Assembly: GCF_022701255.1 (NCBI RefSeq)
Contig: NZ_CP031705.1
Coordinates: forward strand, 3,410,001 to 3,474,000
Origin: Microcoleus vaginatus HSN003
Lineage (GTDB): Bacteria; Cyanobacteriota; Cyanobacteriia; Cyanobacteriales; Microcoleaceae
Length of the DNA: 64,000 nt
Direction of reading: 5' to 3'
A model generated the notes under the pieces. That model was given only the letters and a program-made list of their open reading frames with translations. It had not been told where the DNA came from and ran no database searches. Below are positions 34,932 through 45,300 of the stretch, in pieces. Each line of letters begins with the position of its first letter. The stretch's first letter is position 1. Both the position numbers and the translations under genes were made by a program.

Positions 34932-35231
34932 CTAATTAGAAAGTCGGTGAAACTTGCGGTAAAGCATCTTCTCTACCGGCTTTCCTCCCCGCAAATGTTG
35001 CTCAGTTATTGCCGCAACTTCTTCAGGGCAAACCGCATTGTACCAAACCTCTTCTGGCAGCACTAACACCATCGGCCCGTTGCCACACTGTCCCAAACAA
35101 CTGCTAGCAACAACTTCAACTTCTGAGGGTGAAAATTTCTCAAAAGCTGCTAGTACCTTTGCTGAATTTTGCTTGCGACAAGTGCGGTTTTGACAAACAA
35201 GAACTTGCCTAGAAGATTCGATCATTTTCAT
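34932..35231 (-). CDS. Thioredoxin-like [2Fe-2S] ferredoxin
   Basis: 99 residues. Cys13 and Cys18 (VCQNRTCRK) and Cys45 and Cys49 (SSCLGQCGNGP) are the four cluster ligands in the pattern of thioredoxin-like 2Fe-2S ferredoxins (NuoE-like and cyanobacterial bidirectional-hydrogenase-associated proteins). The pattern CLGQCGNGPMV is typical. It probably carries electrons to an oxidoreductase that is not next to it here. Convergent with the preceding hydrolase gene (14 bp between stops). Start ATG 35231 after a GC-poor region. Confidence 0.88.
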   Translation of the reverse strand: MKMIESSRQVLVCQNRTCRKQNSAKVLAAFEKFSPSEVEVVASSCLGQCGNGPMVLVLPEEVWYNAVCPEEVAAITEQHLRGGKPVEKMLYRKFHRLSN

Positions 35232-35492
35232 GTTTTTTTACTTGACATTCTGCTACATATATGCTATTTTTTTATCATGGGAATAGGTGCGCGCATATAT
35301 ACTCGAATTTTAACTGGTTCCCAGGCAGAGGCGGAGAAAAGATGTCCAGAGAAAGAGCCTTGCTTGCAGAGGAAAATTAGAGGGAAATCGTGGTAACGAG
35401 TAGATTTAGATAAAATTATTGTGGGGTGTCCCGCCCGCCCGAAAAATACAATTTAGATGCGGGACAGCTTAAGACTTCAACGCAGCCTACGA

Positions 35493-36467
35493 TTAATCTG
35501 GTGACAAACCTTTGGAAGCCAACCATTGTCGATCGAACAAACGCGACTGATACCGAGCCCCGCCGTCGCAGAGTACCGTAACAATCGTATGTCCAGGCCC
35601 CATTTGCTTCGCTAAAGCCACAGCCGCCGCCACATTAATCCCCACAGAACCGCCCATAAACAGCCCTTCTTTCCTCAACAGTTGGTAAATCACCCGGACA
35701 GCTTCAGTATCGTCAATTTGAATAGCGTCGTCTACCGGGGCATTCTCCATATTTGCAGTGACGCGAGTGGTGCCAATTCCCTCAGTAATCGAACTGCCTT
35801 CAGTCTTAATTTCCCCAGTTTTGAAATAACTGTAAAGCCCGCTGCCCATTGGGTCTGCCAAGACAATTCTAACAGCAGAATTTTTTTCTTTCAAAAACAT
35901 TCCTACGCCAGCAAAAGTGCCGCCAGTACCAGTAGCTGTTACCCAAGCATCAATTTTGCCGTTTGTTTGTTCCCAAATTTCCGGGCCAGTCGTCTCGTAA
36001 TGAGCTCGGCGGTTGGCTAAATTGTCAAACTGATTTGCCCAGACTGCATTCTCCATTTCCGAAGCCAATCTTCCCGACAATTTGACATAATTATTCGGGT
36101 CTTTGTAAGGAACAGCGGGAACAGTCCTAACTTCAGCGCCCAAGGTTTTCAAAGCATCGATTTTTTCTTGAGATTGGTTATCGGGAATCACGATCAAACA
36201 TTTGTAACCTTTAGCGTTGCAAATGTGGGCCAAACCGATGCCTGTATTGCCGGCAGTGCCTTCAACAACGGTGCCGCCCGGTTTTAGCAAGCCTTTTTCT
36301 TCTGCGTCTTTGATGATGTATAAAGCGGCCCTATCTTTAACGGAACCGCCTGGATTTAGAAACTCTGCTTTGCCGAGAATTTCGCAGCCAGTTTCATCGC
36401 TGAAGCTGTTTAAGCGAATTAGTGGTGTGTTGCCGATTGTGCCTACAAAGCCGTTTTTAATATCCAT
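35493..36467 (-). CDS. cysK: Cysteine synthase A (O-acetylserine sulfhydrylase)
   Basis: 324 residues, PLP fold type II. Lys44 in PGGSVKDRAALY forms the PLP Schiff base; GTAGNTGIG is the PLP phosphate loop; VTATGTGGTFAG, SITEGIGT and GSVGINVAA follow as in CysK. It makes L-cysteine from O-acetylserine and sulfide. The segment NTPLIRLNSFSDETG is the usual entry motif. It lacks the CBS domain of cystathionine synthases. Start ATG 36467; upstream on the same strand is a Uma2-type gene. Confidence 0.93.
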   Translation of the reverse strand: MDIKNGFVGTIGNTPLIRLNSFSDETGCEILGKAEFLNPGGSVKDRAALYIIKDAEEKGLLKPGGTVVEGTAGNTGIGLAHICNAKGYKCLIVIPDNQSQEKIDALKTLGAEVRTVPAVPYKDPNNYVKLSGRLASEMENAVWANQFDNLANRRAHYETTGPEIWEQTNGKIDAWVTATGTGGTFAGVGMFLKEKNSAVRIVLADPMGSGLYSYFKTGEIKTEGSSITEGIGTTRVTANMENAPVDDAIQIDDTEAVRVIYQLLRKEGLFMGGSVGINVAAAVALAKQMGPGHTIVTVLCDGGARYQSRLFDRQWLASKGLSPD

Positions 36468-36532
36468 ATGTTTTGCGTGTTTGCATCCTATTATTAATTT
36501 TTACAATAAGTTGATATTTATTGCTAGCAGTT

Positions 36533-37117
36533 CTACCAAATTTTGCTCATATTGAGTACAAATCCCGGCAAAACGGGGTCGCCGCTGACTGTCGCGGGAT
36601 TCTCCAAACATTCCTCTGGCGAACCGGGACGATAGATGTAAACTCTGCGATTTTTGCGGTCTATAAGCCAGCCTAACTGCACTCCTGGTTCTCTCATATA
36701 TTCTTGCATTTTTTCTTGCAATGGCTTGAGATTATCAGAAGCAGACCTCAGTTCTACTACAAAATCCGGGCAAAGCGGGGCAAATTTTTGCTTTTGTTCT
36801 GGTGACAAAGCATTCCATCTTTCCAATTTTATCCAAGCAGCATCCGGCGACTTTTCTGCACCGGTTGACAGAGTAAATCCTGTACTCGAAGTAAACGCTA
36901 AACCAGTACCATTTTGTTCTGCCCAAACCCACAGCGGCCCAAATATATTACCTTCTCGGTTTCCCGTCTCCGAACCAGTAGGAGGCATAATTAGCAATTC
37001 TCCCGATTTGTTGCGTTCAATGCGTAATTCACTATTGATTTGACAGAACTCGAAAAACTCGTCGTCTGTCATTTGCAATTTGGGCGGTATTCGCAACACA
37101 ATTGTTGATGACAGCAT
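36533..37117 (-). CDS. Uma2 family endonuclease-like protein (DUF820)
   Basis: 194 residues. A PD-(D/E)XK restriction-like fold as in Uma2/DUF820, a family expanded in cyanobacteria: NREGNIFGPLWVWAEQNGTG, then the active-site run CPDFVVELRSASDNL (Asp with Glu-x-Arg-Ser) and LGWLIDRKNRRVYIYRPG. I prefer ATG 37117 over the longer frame to 37195, whose extra part contains an inverted repeat. Function unknown; several family members resemble transposon-derived nucleases. Confidence 0.88.
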   Translation of the reverse strand: MLSSTIVLRIPPKLQMTDDEFFEFCQINSELRIERNKSGELLIMPPTGSETGNREGNIFGPLWVWAEQNGTGLAFTSSTGFTLSTGAEKSPDAAWIKLERWNALSPEQKQKFAPLCPDFVVELRSASDNLKPLQEKMQEYMREPGVQLGWLIDRKNRRVYIYRPGSPEECLENPATVSGDPVLPGFVLNMSKIW

Positions 37118-37168
37118 TTTGCCTTTCCTCAAATCTAAAGTGTTTAAACAAGATTGCACAATTTCTGT

Positions 37169-37229
37169 GTTTGTAGTGAGGACTTTAGTCCTCAAAAATC
37201 AGGATTAAGGACTCAAGTCCTAACTACAA
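37169..37229. repeat. Inverted repeat TTGTAGT...ACTACAA, copy 2
   Basis: TTGTAGTGAGGAC (37171-37183) pairs with GTCCTAACTACAA (37217-37229); inside, AGGACTTTAGTCCT and AGGACTCAAGTCCT form two smaller hairpins. Related to 11481-11535. It lies upstream of the Uma2 gene and is followed by a hairpin AGGTGTGCACTGCACACCT near 37255-37280. Confidence 0.75.
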
Positions 37230-37312
37230 GCGGGTTTGACGCGCGAATTATAGAGGTAAGGTGTGCACTGCACACCTTACATAATTAGGTTCTGCGTCCA
37301 GGAATGTTAAAC

Positions 37313-37951
37313 CTATTTATTCGGCTGAGGAGTCATCCGCAAATAAGGCTTAATCGGCGTATAACCTTTAGGAAATTTCTCTTCCAACTCTTTCGGGTCG
37401 GTAATCGAAGGTACGATTACGCAATCGTCGCCGTCTTTCCAATCAACCGGAGTCGCAACGCTGTATTTATCGGTAAGTTGCAAGGAATCAATTACTCGCA
37501 AAATTTCATTAAAATTCCGACCAGTGCTCGCCGGATAAGTAATGCTCAAACGCAATTTCTTTTCCGGGTCAATCACAAAAACTGTGCGGATTGTTAAGTT
37601 GTTCAGCGAGTTGGGATGGATCATGTCGTAAATGTCGGAGACTTTACGATCGCCATCTGCTAAAATCGGATAATTGAGGGTGACGTTTTGAGTTTCCTCA
37701 ATATCTTTAATCCAGCCCATGTGAGAATCCACATCATCGACGCTGAGGGCAATGGTTTTGACGCCCCGCTTTTCAAATTCAGACTTTAGACGGGCCACTG
37801 CACCGAGTTCTGTGGTGCAAACTGGAGTATAGTCTTTCGGGTGAGAAAACAACACGACCCAGCTATCCCCAGCCCAGTCGTAGAAATTGATTTCGCCTTC
37901 AGACGAAGCTTGGGTAAAGTTGGGAACTGTATCGCCTAATCGCAGAGTCAT
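37313..37951 (-). CDS. Peroxiredoxin, 1-Cys (Prx6) type
   Basis: 212 residues. PxxxTxxC motif KDYTPVCTTE with peroxidatic Cys45; Arg of the SVDD/SHPKD environment; AILADGDRKVSDIYDM and RTVFVIDPEKKLRLSITYPASTGRNFNEILRVIDSLQ are typical of the Prx6 subgroup, with no resolving Cys in the C-terminal part. It reduces H2O2 and alkyl hydroperoxides. Start ATG 37951. Confidence 0.92.
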   Translation of the reverse strand: MTLRLGDTVPNFTQASSEGEINFYDWAGDSWVVLFSHPKDYTPVCTTELGAVARLKSEFEKRGVKTIALSVDDVDSHMGWIKDIEETQNVTLNYPILADGDRKVSDIYDMIHPNSLNNLTIRTVFVIDPEKKLRLSITYPASTGRNFNEILRVIDSLQLTDKYSVATPVDWKDGDDCVIVPSITDPKELEEKFPKGYTPIKPYLRMTPQPNK

Positions 37952-38075
37952 AACTGATTTCCTCTAATTTTATTTAAGGACTGTTCCTTATCATGCCATA
38001 ATTGCCCGGTTTCTCGATCGAGCTGTAAAGGATTCTAAACTTTTTGGTCGATCGATCGGCAATTCCACTACTGTA

Positions 38076-38387
38076 ATGTATGTGTGGCTTATACCGCTAA
38101 ATTTTCTTGCTATGCTTTACTTTCTGCTGAAGGCAATACAGCCTGTTTTAGTCCCGCTGTGTTTTGTGTCCGCCTGGGGTCTAGTTTTTTTGCTTTTTTT
38201 GAGTGTCGGGCGTACTGTCACCGACTCCCTGCGTCGAGCTCAGCGGATGCACCAAATCCCTTGTGCTAACTGCGTATTTTTCACCCGCGACTACCACCTC
38301 AAGTGTCCCGTTCAGCCTACTATAGCTTTATCTGAAGATGCGATCGACTGTCCTGATTATCGATCGCATTCGGGAATTTACGGTTGA
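38076..38387 (+). CDS. Small membrane protein with a Cys-rich tail, 103 aa
   Basis: Two hydrophobic segments (about 3-20 and 22-45), then a basic linker and a cytoplasmic-looking tail with four cysteines: IPCANCVFF (Cys63, Cys66), LKCPVQP (Cys77) and IDCPDYRS (Cys92). The CxxC-x10-C-x14-C arrangement could bind zinc or an Fe-S cluster. I do not recognise a named family; similar short proteins occur in cyanobacteria. It is divergent from peroxiredoxin, which makes a redox or metal-sensing role possible but unproved. Confidence 0.7.
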   Translation: MYVWLIPLNFLAMLYFLLKAIQPVLVPLCFVSAWGLVFLLFLSVGRTVTDSLRRAQRMHQIPCANCVFFTRDYHLKCPVQPTIALSEDAIDCPDYRSHSGIYG

Positions 38388-38561
38388 AAAATCCGACCGC
38401 TGCTTTACATATTTCTTAACATCTCTCGCTCTTTAGACCTCTCCAGAAAAGAATTATGCGTCATTTAAAACCCTTGGTGGAGGCAAGGATATCGCGTATA
38501 TACATAAATTAAATTCGGCGAGGTCTGATGAATTGCCCCTACATAAACAGGATTTGCTCTT

Positions 38562-41500
38562 TTAAACAAAAGCTGAGTTCGACGGAGAATAAATAGACCC
38601 CATTCCGAAAGCAGAAGGCAGAGATAAAGAATCAGCCCCTATTTGACTACTAGGTTGGCTAACTGCGCTGACTCCAGGGAGATTTATTGCTGTGGGGCCG
38701 ATCGCATAATTCTGCTGGGTATCGAACCCCATCAACTCAGAAACAGTCCCTAAGTCTGTGATGAAAGCACTGCTGTCGCGGGTTTCGACGCTGATGTTAT
38801 CTCTCGACACCGCAGAGATCGCACCACCATCAGTCAGAATATCATCTAGCGACTGCGATCGCCTGGGAGTTTCATTATCCAAAGCCAACCCAAAAGCCAA
38901 TATTTGAGTAAACTGGGTAGCGCTAAAATTATTGTCGCTCACTAGCACTAAAGATTGCTGTCCGTTCGGCAACACTGGCCCCAAAGTCATCCCTTCAACA
39001 TTATCCAAACCTGTCGGCAAACCCAGGCTGTCAAAATTGATCAGCAAACGTTTCTCAACGGGTCTGACAGTATTAATGTTAATAGCATTCAGCGAATTAA
39101 TGCCGCTAATGTCGCTGGCTCCGTTTAGCCGGACTTCGTAGAGTTTGATGGTATTTCCCGTGCCAGGTGCGCCTGCTGAAAAAGAGCGTTCTAGTGCTAA
39201 GAAAGTGCCGCGATTGTCTAAAGCCAACAGTTCCACTAAACCGTTTGTATTAAAGCCTGTCTCTGGAACTGCTGGAACTGCCACCGGGTCAGTTAGATAA
39301 AGAAATTCTTGTTCCGGCTGTCCTGTAGTTAAATTGTATTTGAGAATGCGCGATCGCGAACCAGTATTAGTTGTTGCGATCGGCCCGTCTTGCACTAAAG
39401 CATTCTCCGTTGCTGTAAACAAGAATTTCTCGTCGGGAGTAATTGTCAGGTTTTCAAAAGCTAAATTGTTGCGAATTCCCGCTGTTGGCGTATCTCCTGT
39501 ATCAACAATTTGATTGTTGTTAATATCCTGAACCACAGGTACAAACTTTGAGGGCACTGGCAATTGCCGCAACTGGCGGCCGGTTCCTAAATCAAACTCG
39601 TTGACAAATGGACTCTGAACTCTCGCAGCACCCAAGTTAGGACTGACTTCGCCTTCTGAGGAAACAAACACAGTGCCCTTACTCGTTAAACCGATGCCTT
39701 CCGGGTCGATAGTATTAGTAGCAAAAGCTTGATTGTTTTGGTTTAGCAGAGTTGTTACCCCAGAGAAATTAATCCCGGAACTAGACAGCGAACCCGAACT
39801 TAAATCAATATTGAGAGTATAAAATCGGGCCGGATTTTTGTCCGAACGATCGTCAGAAATACTGTAATAGCGGTTGTTAATTTGGTCGTAATCAATGCCA
39901 GAAAGTCCGCCGACTTGTGTGCCTTCGACAGTGACGGAACCTGTTGGATAAGTAGCTTGTCCGATGAAGTTGATATTTCTGACACTGGTACTGGAAGAGC
40001 GATCGCCAACAGCAATATCTGCCCAAACTAAACTGTGGTCAGAAGTAGGAGTATTTTCCGCAGTTTGGCGATCGCCCACCAATCTGTACAGCGGATCTGT
40101 CGTCAAAGGCCAAAATACCGCAGCATCATTAATTGGCAAGTCAGCCGACGGCAAAACATAATCAACTCGCAGATTTCCCGAAGCCGTTCCCGCATCTCCA
40201 AAATCCGCCGTATCAAAAGCCGGATTGCCTTTTTGGTTGACATTATTACCGCCGTCTGCTACTTGTTGAATTCCGCCTAAACTTGCAGGAATTGCGCTAG
40301 TGACTCCTGTATTTACTCGCGAGTTATTTAGCAACTGCAAAATCGCATTGTCAAAACTATCCCCATCAACAGGATCGGCATTTTGGTCGCCCATAATTAC
40401 GAAACTAGCATTGGGGGCAAGTCCGCCAACTGTGCGGCGATCGTCGTAAATATAACTACCTTTGCCGGGAGTAACGTAATCTGCCCAAAAGCGAATTTCA
40501 TCATGATTTCGCTTGCCGTTTCTGTCTTCAGGGCCGTCAAATACAGGCGGGGTCGGATGACTGACTAAGGCGTGAACAATCTCGCCGTTGATATTAATTG
40601 GCACGTCCCAGTGACTCTTGGACGAAAGGCGAAATGCGTTTAATTCATCAGGCGAGTAATAGTCATTTGCTGCGGGGGTAGACGAGTTATCCGGCAAAAA
40701 TGCCCCGGGCATATCTTTCCAAAGGAAGTTTTGGAACGTGCGAATATTGGCAGTATCAATGGGATACTTCGAGTACACAGCCATTCCATATTGTCCGGGA
40801 AAATCCCCAAATCCGAAAGCGTCGTTGCCGTATCCGTTTGCGCCAACTTGTGTGACAACGGAACCGTTGTTGTCTAAATCTAAACCCGAAGCAATGCCCG
40901 TGTTAGAAGGGGCAGTATAGCGAAAGGGATAATTAACAGGAGTTGCGCCATTTTGACTAACAGACAGATAGTTTTGCTCAAACAAATTTAGGGCTGTGCT
41001 ACTGCTGTCGTAGTCAAATTCGTTAATTAACAAAACATCTGGATTTACGCGCTGAATTGTTTCAGCGACATTCTTTGCTTGCTGGTTGTTGGGAGTTGAA
41101 AGGTCTGTAATTAACCGACCGGCACTACTGCGATTCAAAGAAGCGTTGAAGCTAGAAAACCGAACTCCCGGAACTGGATTTTGGGCAACAGTGAAATCTC
41201 CTGCATCGAAGGAGTTGACTCCCTCCAAAATCGCTAGAAATTCGTTAGTTCCTGTATCTCGGATCACAATACTGTTGCTGAAATTACCCGTACCTTGAGA
41301 AATCTCGATATTAGCCGGGGAGATTCCACTTAAATTAATTAAGTCTTCACCTTTAACAAAATCGGTGATGAGGTCAGCATTTTCTAGTTGGGAACCGCCA
41401 GTAGTGCGTGTTCCTATCCGCCCGATCGCGAAAATATCTTTACCGCCACCGCCAGTTAAAATGTCGCGATCGAGCTCGCCGGAGAGAAAATCGTCTCCTT

Positions 41501-41711
41501 CGCCACCTTGAAGGGTATCGCGGTTTCGACCGCCGTAGAGTGCGTCATTTCCAGAATCGCCCAATAAAAAGTCATTGCCTGAATTGCCAAAAAGCCGATC
41601 GTTTCCTTCCCCAGAGGAGATGGCGTCATTGCCCCCCAACCCTGAAATTAAGTCCGCTGCGATCGTCCCGCTTAATGTGTCATTCCCTGATGTGCCGTTA
41701 ATTGCTGCCAC
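38562..41711 (-). CDS. Giant exported protein: RTX repeats, EEP-type nuclease/phosphatase, phytase-like esterase
   Basis: 1049 residues, no classical signal peptide. Residues 5-95 are RTX calcium-binding nonapeptides (GGNDAISSGEGNDRLFG, GGEGDDFLSG). An endonuclease/exonuclease/phosphatase-like domain spans about 175-560 (SSFNASLNR, VLLINEFDYD, FVIMGDQNADPVDGDSF, SDHSLVWADI), so the Asp-Asn and Asp-His active-site elements are present. The C-terminal 570-960 matches the esterase-like/phytase-like propeller (GGLSGIDYDQINNRYYSISDD, DPEGIGL, NLTITPDEKFLFTATENAL). Placing RTX repeats at the N-terminus is unusual, since type I secretion signals are C-terminal. Probably a secreted phosphate-scavenging enzyme. 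Divergent from the ExeM/NucH-like gene. Confidence 0.85.
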   Translation of the reverse strand: MAAINGTSGNDTLSGTIAADLISGLGGNDAISSGEGNDRLFGNSGNDFLLGDSGNDALYGGRNRDTLQGGEGDDFLSGELDRDILTGGGGKDIFAIGRIGTRTTGGSQLENADLITDFVKGEDLINLSGISPANIEISQGTGNFSNSIVIRDTGTNEFLAILEGVNSFDAGDFTVAQNPVPGVRFSSFNASLNRSSAGRLITDLSTPNNQQAKNVAETIQRVNPDVLLINEFDYDSSSTALNLFEQNYLSVSQNGATPVNYPFRYTAPSNTGIASGLDLDNNGSVVTQVGANGYGNDAFGFGDFPGQYGMAVYSKYPIDTANIRTFQNFLWKDMPGAFLPDNSSTPAANDYYSPDELNAFRLSSKSHWDVPININGEIVHALVSHPTPPVFDGPEDRNGKRNHDEIRFWADYVTPGKGSYIYDDRRTVGGLAPNASFVIMGDQNADPVDGDSFDNAILQLLNNSRVNTGVTSAIPASLGGIQQVADGGNNVNQKGNPAFDTADFGDAGTASGNLRVDYVLPSADLPINDAAVFWPLTTDPLYRLVGDRQTAENTPTSDHSLVWADIAVGDRSSSTSVRNINFIGQATYPTGSVTVEGTQVGGLSGIDYDQINNRYYSISDDRSDKNPARFYTLNIDLSSGSLSSSGINFSGVTTLLNQNNQAFATNTIDPEGIGLTSKGTVFVSSEGEVSPNLGAARVQSPFVNEFDLGTGRQLRQLPVPSKFVPVVQDINNNQIVDTGDTPTAGIRNNLAFENLTITPDEKFLFTATENALVQDGPIATTNTGSRSRILKYNLTTGQPEQEFLYLTDPVAVPAVPETGFNTNGLVELLALDNRGTFLALERSFSAGAPGTGNTIKLYEVRLNGASDISGINSLNAININTVRPVEKRLLINFDSLGLPTGLDNVEGMTLGPVLPNGQQSLVLVSDNNFSATQFTQILAFGLALDNETPRRSQSLDDILTDGGAISAVSRDNISVETRDSSAFITDLGTVSELMGFDTQQNYAIGPTAINLPGVSAVSQPSSQIGADSLSLPSAFGMGSIYSPSNSAFV

Positions 41712-42351
41712 GTTAAGTCACTCCTCTATACCGCTGAAGTCAAATATTTTTGGCTTTGCGAGTATAGTCTCACGCTAGGATTAAAGACTGATTATTTATT
41801 TGTTAAAAACTCGCGCACTTTCCTTCATTGAGTCGATCGAACCCGACAGCATCGATGAATGTGATTTTTATGTCTTTACTTCCAATTTGGGACACCTGAT
41901 AATGCCCATTTACCACAAACTCCTAGGCTTAAATTTAAATTAACCTTTCCTTTACAAAGATTGTGTAGAGTATTCGAGGGTTCACTGTTTCGGGCTACTT
42001 AGAAACAATCTAGCTGGGTTCACGACTCAAATTTGTAGCGAGGGTAACAAGGTGTTTCTAAATCAGACTCTAAGGGTACTCTGCTACTGGCTATCACCTT
42101 AGCCAAAAGTCTTTATCTAAAGAAGTCGTTCGTGCTGCATCGCCTTTAGCCTGACTGTTTAGTCAGGTTAGATTCGTCGTGAATCGGACATTCTCAGGGC
42201 AAATCAGTCCCCTGGTTTGACACCTAAAACATCTTAAGGATAAGCGATCGCCGTCCAGGCATCCTTAAAGTGAAGATAGCGTTTTCCTGTGCGATCGTCA
42301 CCCACCAACTCAATAATTTTCCACAGTAATCAAAACAGGTTTTACCAACCA
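41712..42351. other. Divergent promoter region between two exported enzymes
   Basis: 640 bp without a gene. It contains a candidate Pho box (41928-41957), a TTTAGCCTGACTGTTTAGTCAGGTTAG hairpin-like stretch near 42146-42171, and AT-rich DNA. It must hold promoters for both divergent genes. Confidence 0.6.
41928..41957 (+). promoter_or_regulatory. Candidate Pho box (three 8-bp repeats, 3-bp spacers)
   Basis: CTTAAATT (41928-41935), TAA, ATTAACCT (41939-41946), TTC, CTTTACAA (41950-41957). Against the cyanobacterial PhoB/SphR-type consensus YTTAAYYW the matches are 7, 7 and 6 of 8, with exact 3-bp spacing. TAGAGT (41966-41971), a plausible -10, follows at 8 bp. It points toward the ExeM/NucH-type gene but lies about 395 bp from its ATG, and 217 bp from the other gene. 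Confidence 0.45.
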
Positions 42352-45300
42352 ATGGCACCCACATATCACGACCTTCTTACCGGTTCGCTAACACAGGATT
42401 GGTCAAACAAAAGTCTCATCACGGTTAATGATGACTGGTCTGGCATTCCCAGTATCGATGGCTTTCGCGGCGATGGACTAACAGGCGCAACGGGAACAAA
42501 TCCACAAACCATTGTTGCCGACGGTACATCAATTCTAGATGTCAACGCGAATCAGACCAATCCCAACACCTTTAACACAGGTGGGGTTGCTGAATTTGAG
42601 ATCGCAAACCCCGTTGTTGCCCTTACTGGTTCCGGTACAGCAGATGCCCCCTTTTTGCTGATGTACCTTAACACGGTGGGCGTTACGAACATCAACGTCT
42701 CCTTCAATCTCCGCGATGTAGATGGCTCTGTCGATAATGCTGTTCAACCAGTTGCCTTGCAATACCGCGTCGGGACATCCGGCAATTTTATTGACATCCC
42801 TGCTGGCTACGTTGCAGATGCCAGTTCGGGTCCAAGTTTAGCAACCGAAGTCACACCAGTTAATGTCACCTTGCCAGCAGGAGCACAGAATCAATCTCAA
42901 GTTCAACTCCGCGTTATCACAACAAACGCTGTTGGGAATGATGAGTGGATCGGGGTTGATGACATCAGCATCACAGGTACTCCCGGTGGTGGCGAACCCA
43001 CAACAACAGTCACACTCCAGGCAACAGACGCAAACGCAGCAGAGGCAGGGCAAGAGCCAGGGACGTTTAGAATTACGCGCACAGGTGACACGAGTGCGGC
43101 CCTGAGCGTTAACTACACCGTCGCCACGGGTGGGGGTGAGGCGACCAATGGCACGGACTATACGCCGAATTTGACGGGGATTGCCACCATTGACGCGGGG
43201 CAATCTTTTGTCGATTTGGCGATCGCCCCAGTAGACGATAGTGCAGTGGAAGGCAATGAAACCATCACGCTCAACCTAGTCGATACCAGCGACTATGACC
43301 TCGGTGGTTCGAGCACAGGCACAGTTACCATTGCAGATAACGATGCGCCGATTACCCGCATCCGCGACATTCAAGGAACGGATCACATCTCCCCCCTTCT
43401 TACCTCTGCAACGGATCGAGTCGGTGTCTTCAATGTTGCCGGAATCGTTACCGCCAAAGCTTCTAACGGATTCTACCTCCAAGACCCCACGCCCGATGCC
43501 GATGCTGCAACCTCTGAGGGAATTTTTGTTTTCACAGGCACGAGTTCCGCAGGTTCAGCCATTCTCAACAGTGTCAGCCTAGGTGGTGCTGTTCTCGTCA
43601 CGGGTACTGTGAGCGAGTTTCGTCCTGCCGGGAATGCGAATAACCTCACGACTACCCAGATTAGTAACACCCCGACACAGGCTTTAAGCGTTACCCCCTG
43701 GACAACAGCACCCACAAGTACGATTACCCCCACAATTGTCAATCCTCCGACAACGGTCATTAACAATGACTTCTCCGCTGGAAGTCCTGGCAACGTGGAA
43801 ACAGGCGGTGATTTTGAGCCTACTACTGAAGGCATTGATTACTATGAAAGCCTAGAAGGGATGCTGGTACAGGTTAACAATCCTGTAGCAGTTAGTCCAA
43901 CGAACAATTTTGGGGAGATTTGGGTACTTGATGACAATGGCGCAGATGCCACGGGGCGGACAGCTCGTGGGGGTAGCCTCATCAGTCCTAATGACTTTAA
44001 CCCAGAACGCATTCAGATTGATGATGATCTGATTCGTCCTGACTCTTCGTCACCCTTGGTAGATGTCGGAGCGCAACTCGACACAGTGACCGGGGTGATC
44101 GGCTACAACTTCAACAACTACGAAGTGCTGGCAACTTCCCCCATCACTGTTGATATTCCTAGTCCATTAGAGAAGGAAGTCACTACCCTAAGCCCAGTTG
44201 ATGACAAGCTAACAGTCGCTACCTTTAATGTGGAGAACTTAGACCCAGGTGATGGGGCTACCCAGTTCAATGCCTTGGCTCAACGCATCGTTACTAACCT
44301 GCAATCGCCCGACATCATTACCCTAGAGGAGATTCAAGACAATAACGGCCCGACTAACGATAACGTCGTTGATGCTGCCACCACTTACAACACTTTGATC
44401 GCAGCGATTCAGGCGGCAGGCGGCCCGACTTATGAGTTCCGTCAAATTAATCCAACTGAGGATCAGGATGGTGGTCAACCGGGGGGAAATATCCGCGTCG
44501 GTTTTCTATTTAAGCCAGAACGGGTCACGTATGTAGATCGTCCGGGTGGCACAGCCACGACGCAAACTACTGTAAATAATGTTGGTGGCGACCCGCAGCT
44601 TTCCTTTAGCCCAGGTCGGATCGTTGACACTGATCTCTCGGATGGTGATGCGTTTGCCAATAGTCGTAAGCCGTTGGTTGGGGAGTTTATATTTAACGGT
44701 CACAAGCTCTTTGTGATTGGAAATCACTTCAATTCCAAGGGTGGCGATCAGTCCCTCTTTGGCCCGAACCAGCCTCCCGTCCTCACGAGTGAAGTCCAAC
44801 GCCGCCAGCAAGCGCAGATTGTTAACGACTTTGTAGATAGCCTTCTCGCCGCCGACTCTACGGCAAATGTGATTGTTTTGGGTGACTTGAATGACTTTCC
44901 GTTCTCTGAACCTTTGAACATCCTCAAAGGGACACCGGGTGGTGTGGGTACACCAATCCTGAACAATCTGATCGAAACCCTACCGGCAAATGAGCAGTAC
45001 ACCTACAACTTCCAAGGCAACGCGCAGGTTTTGGATCACATCTTGGCGAGCAATACGCTGTTTAATAATTTAGATGAGTTTGATGTTGTTCATATCAACT
45101 CTGAGTTTGCGGATCAGGATAGTGACCACGACCCCAGTGTGGCTCGCTTCACCCTCCCTGAGTATGTAGGGACACAAAAAAATGATACCTTTACCGGCAC
45201 CGCTTTGAATGAAGTCATTACTGGTGGTTTCGGTGGGGATAAGCTTACGGGTGGCGCTGGTAGCGATCGCTTTGTCTACACCAACATTGAAGATTCGGGA

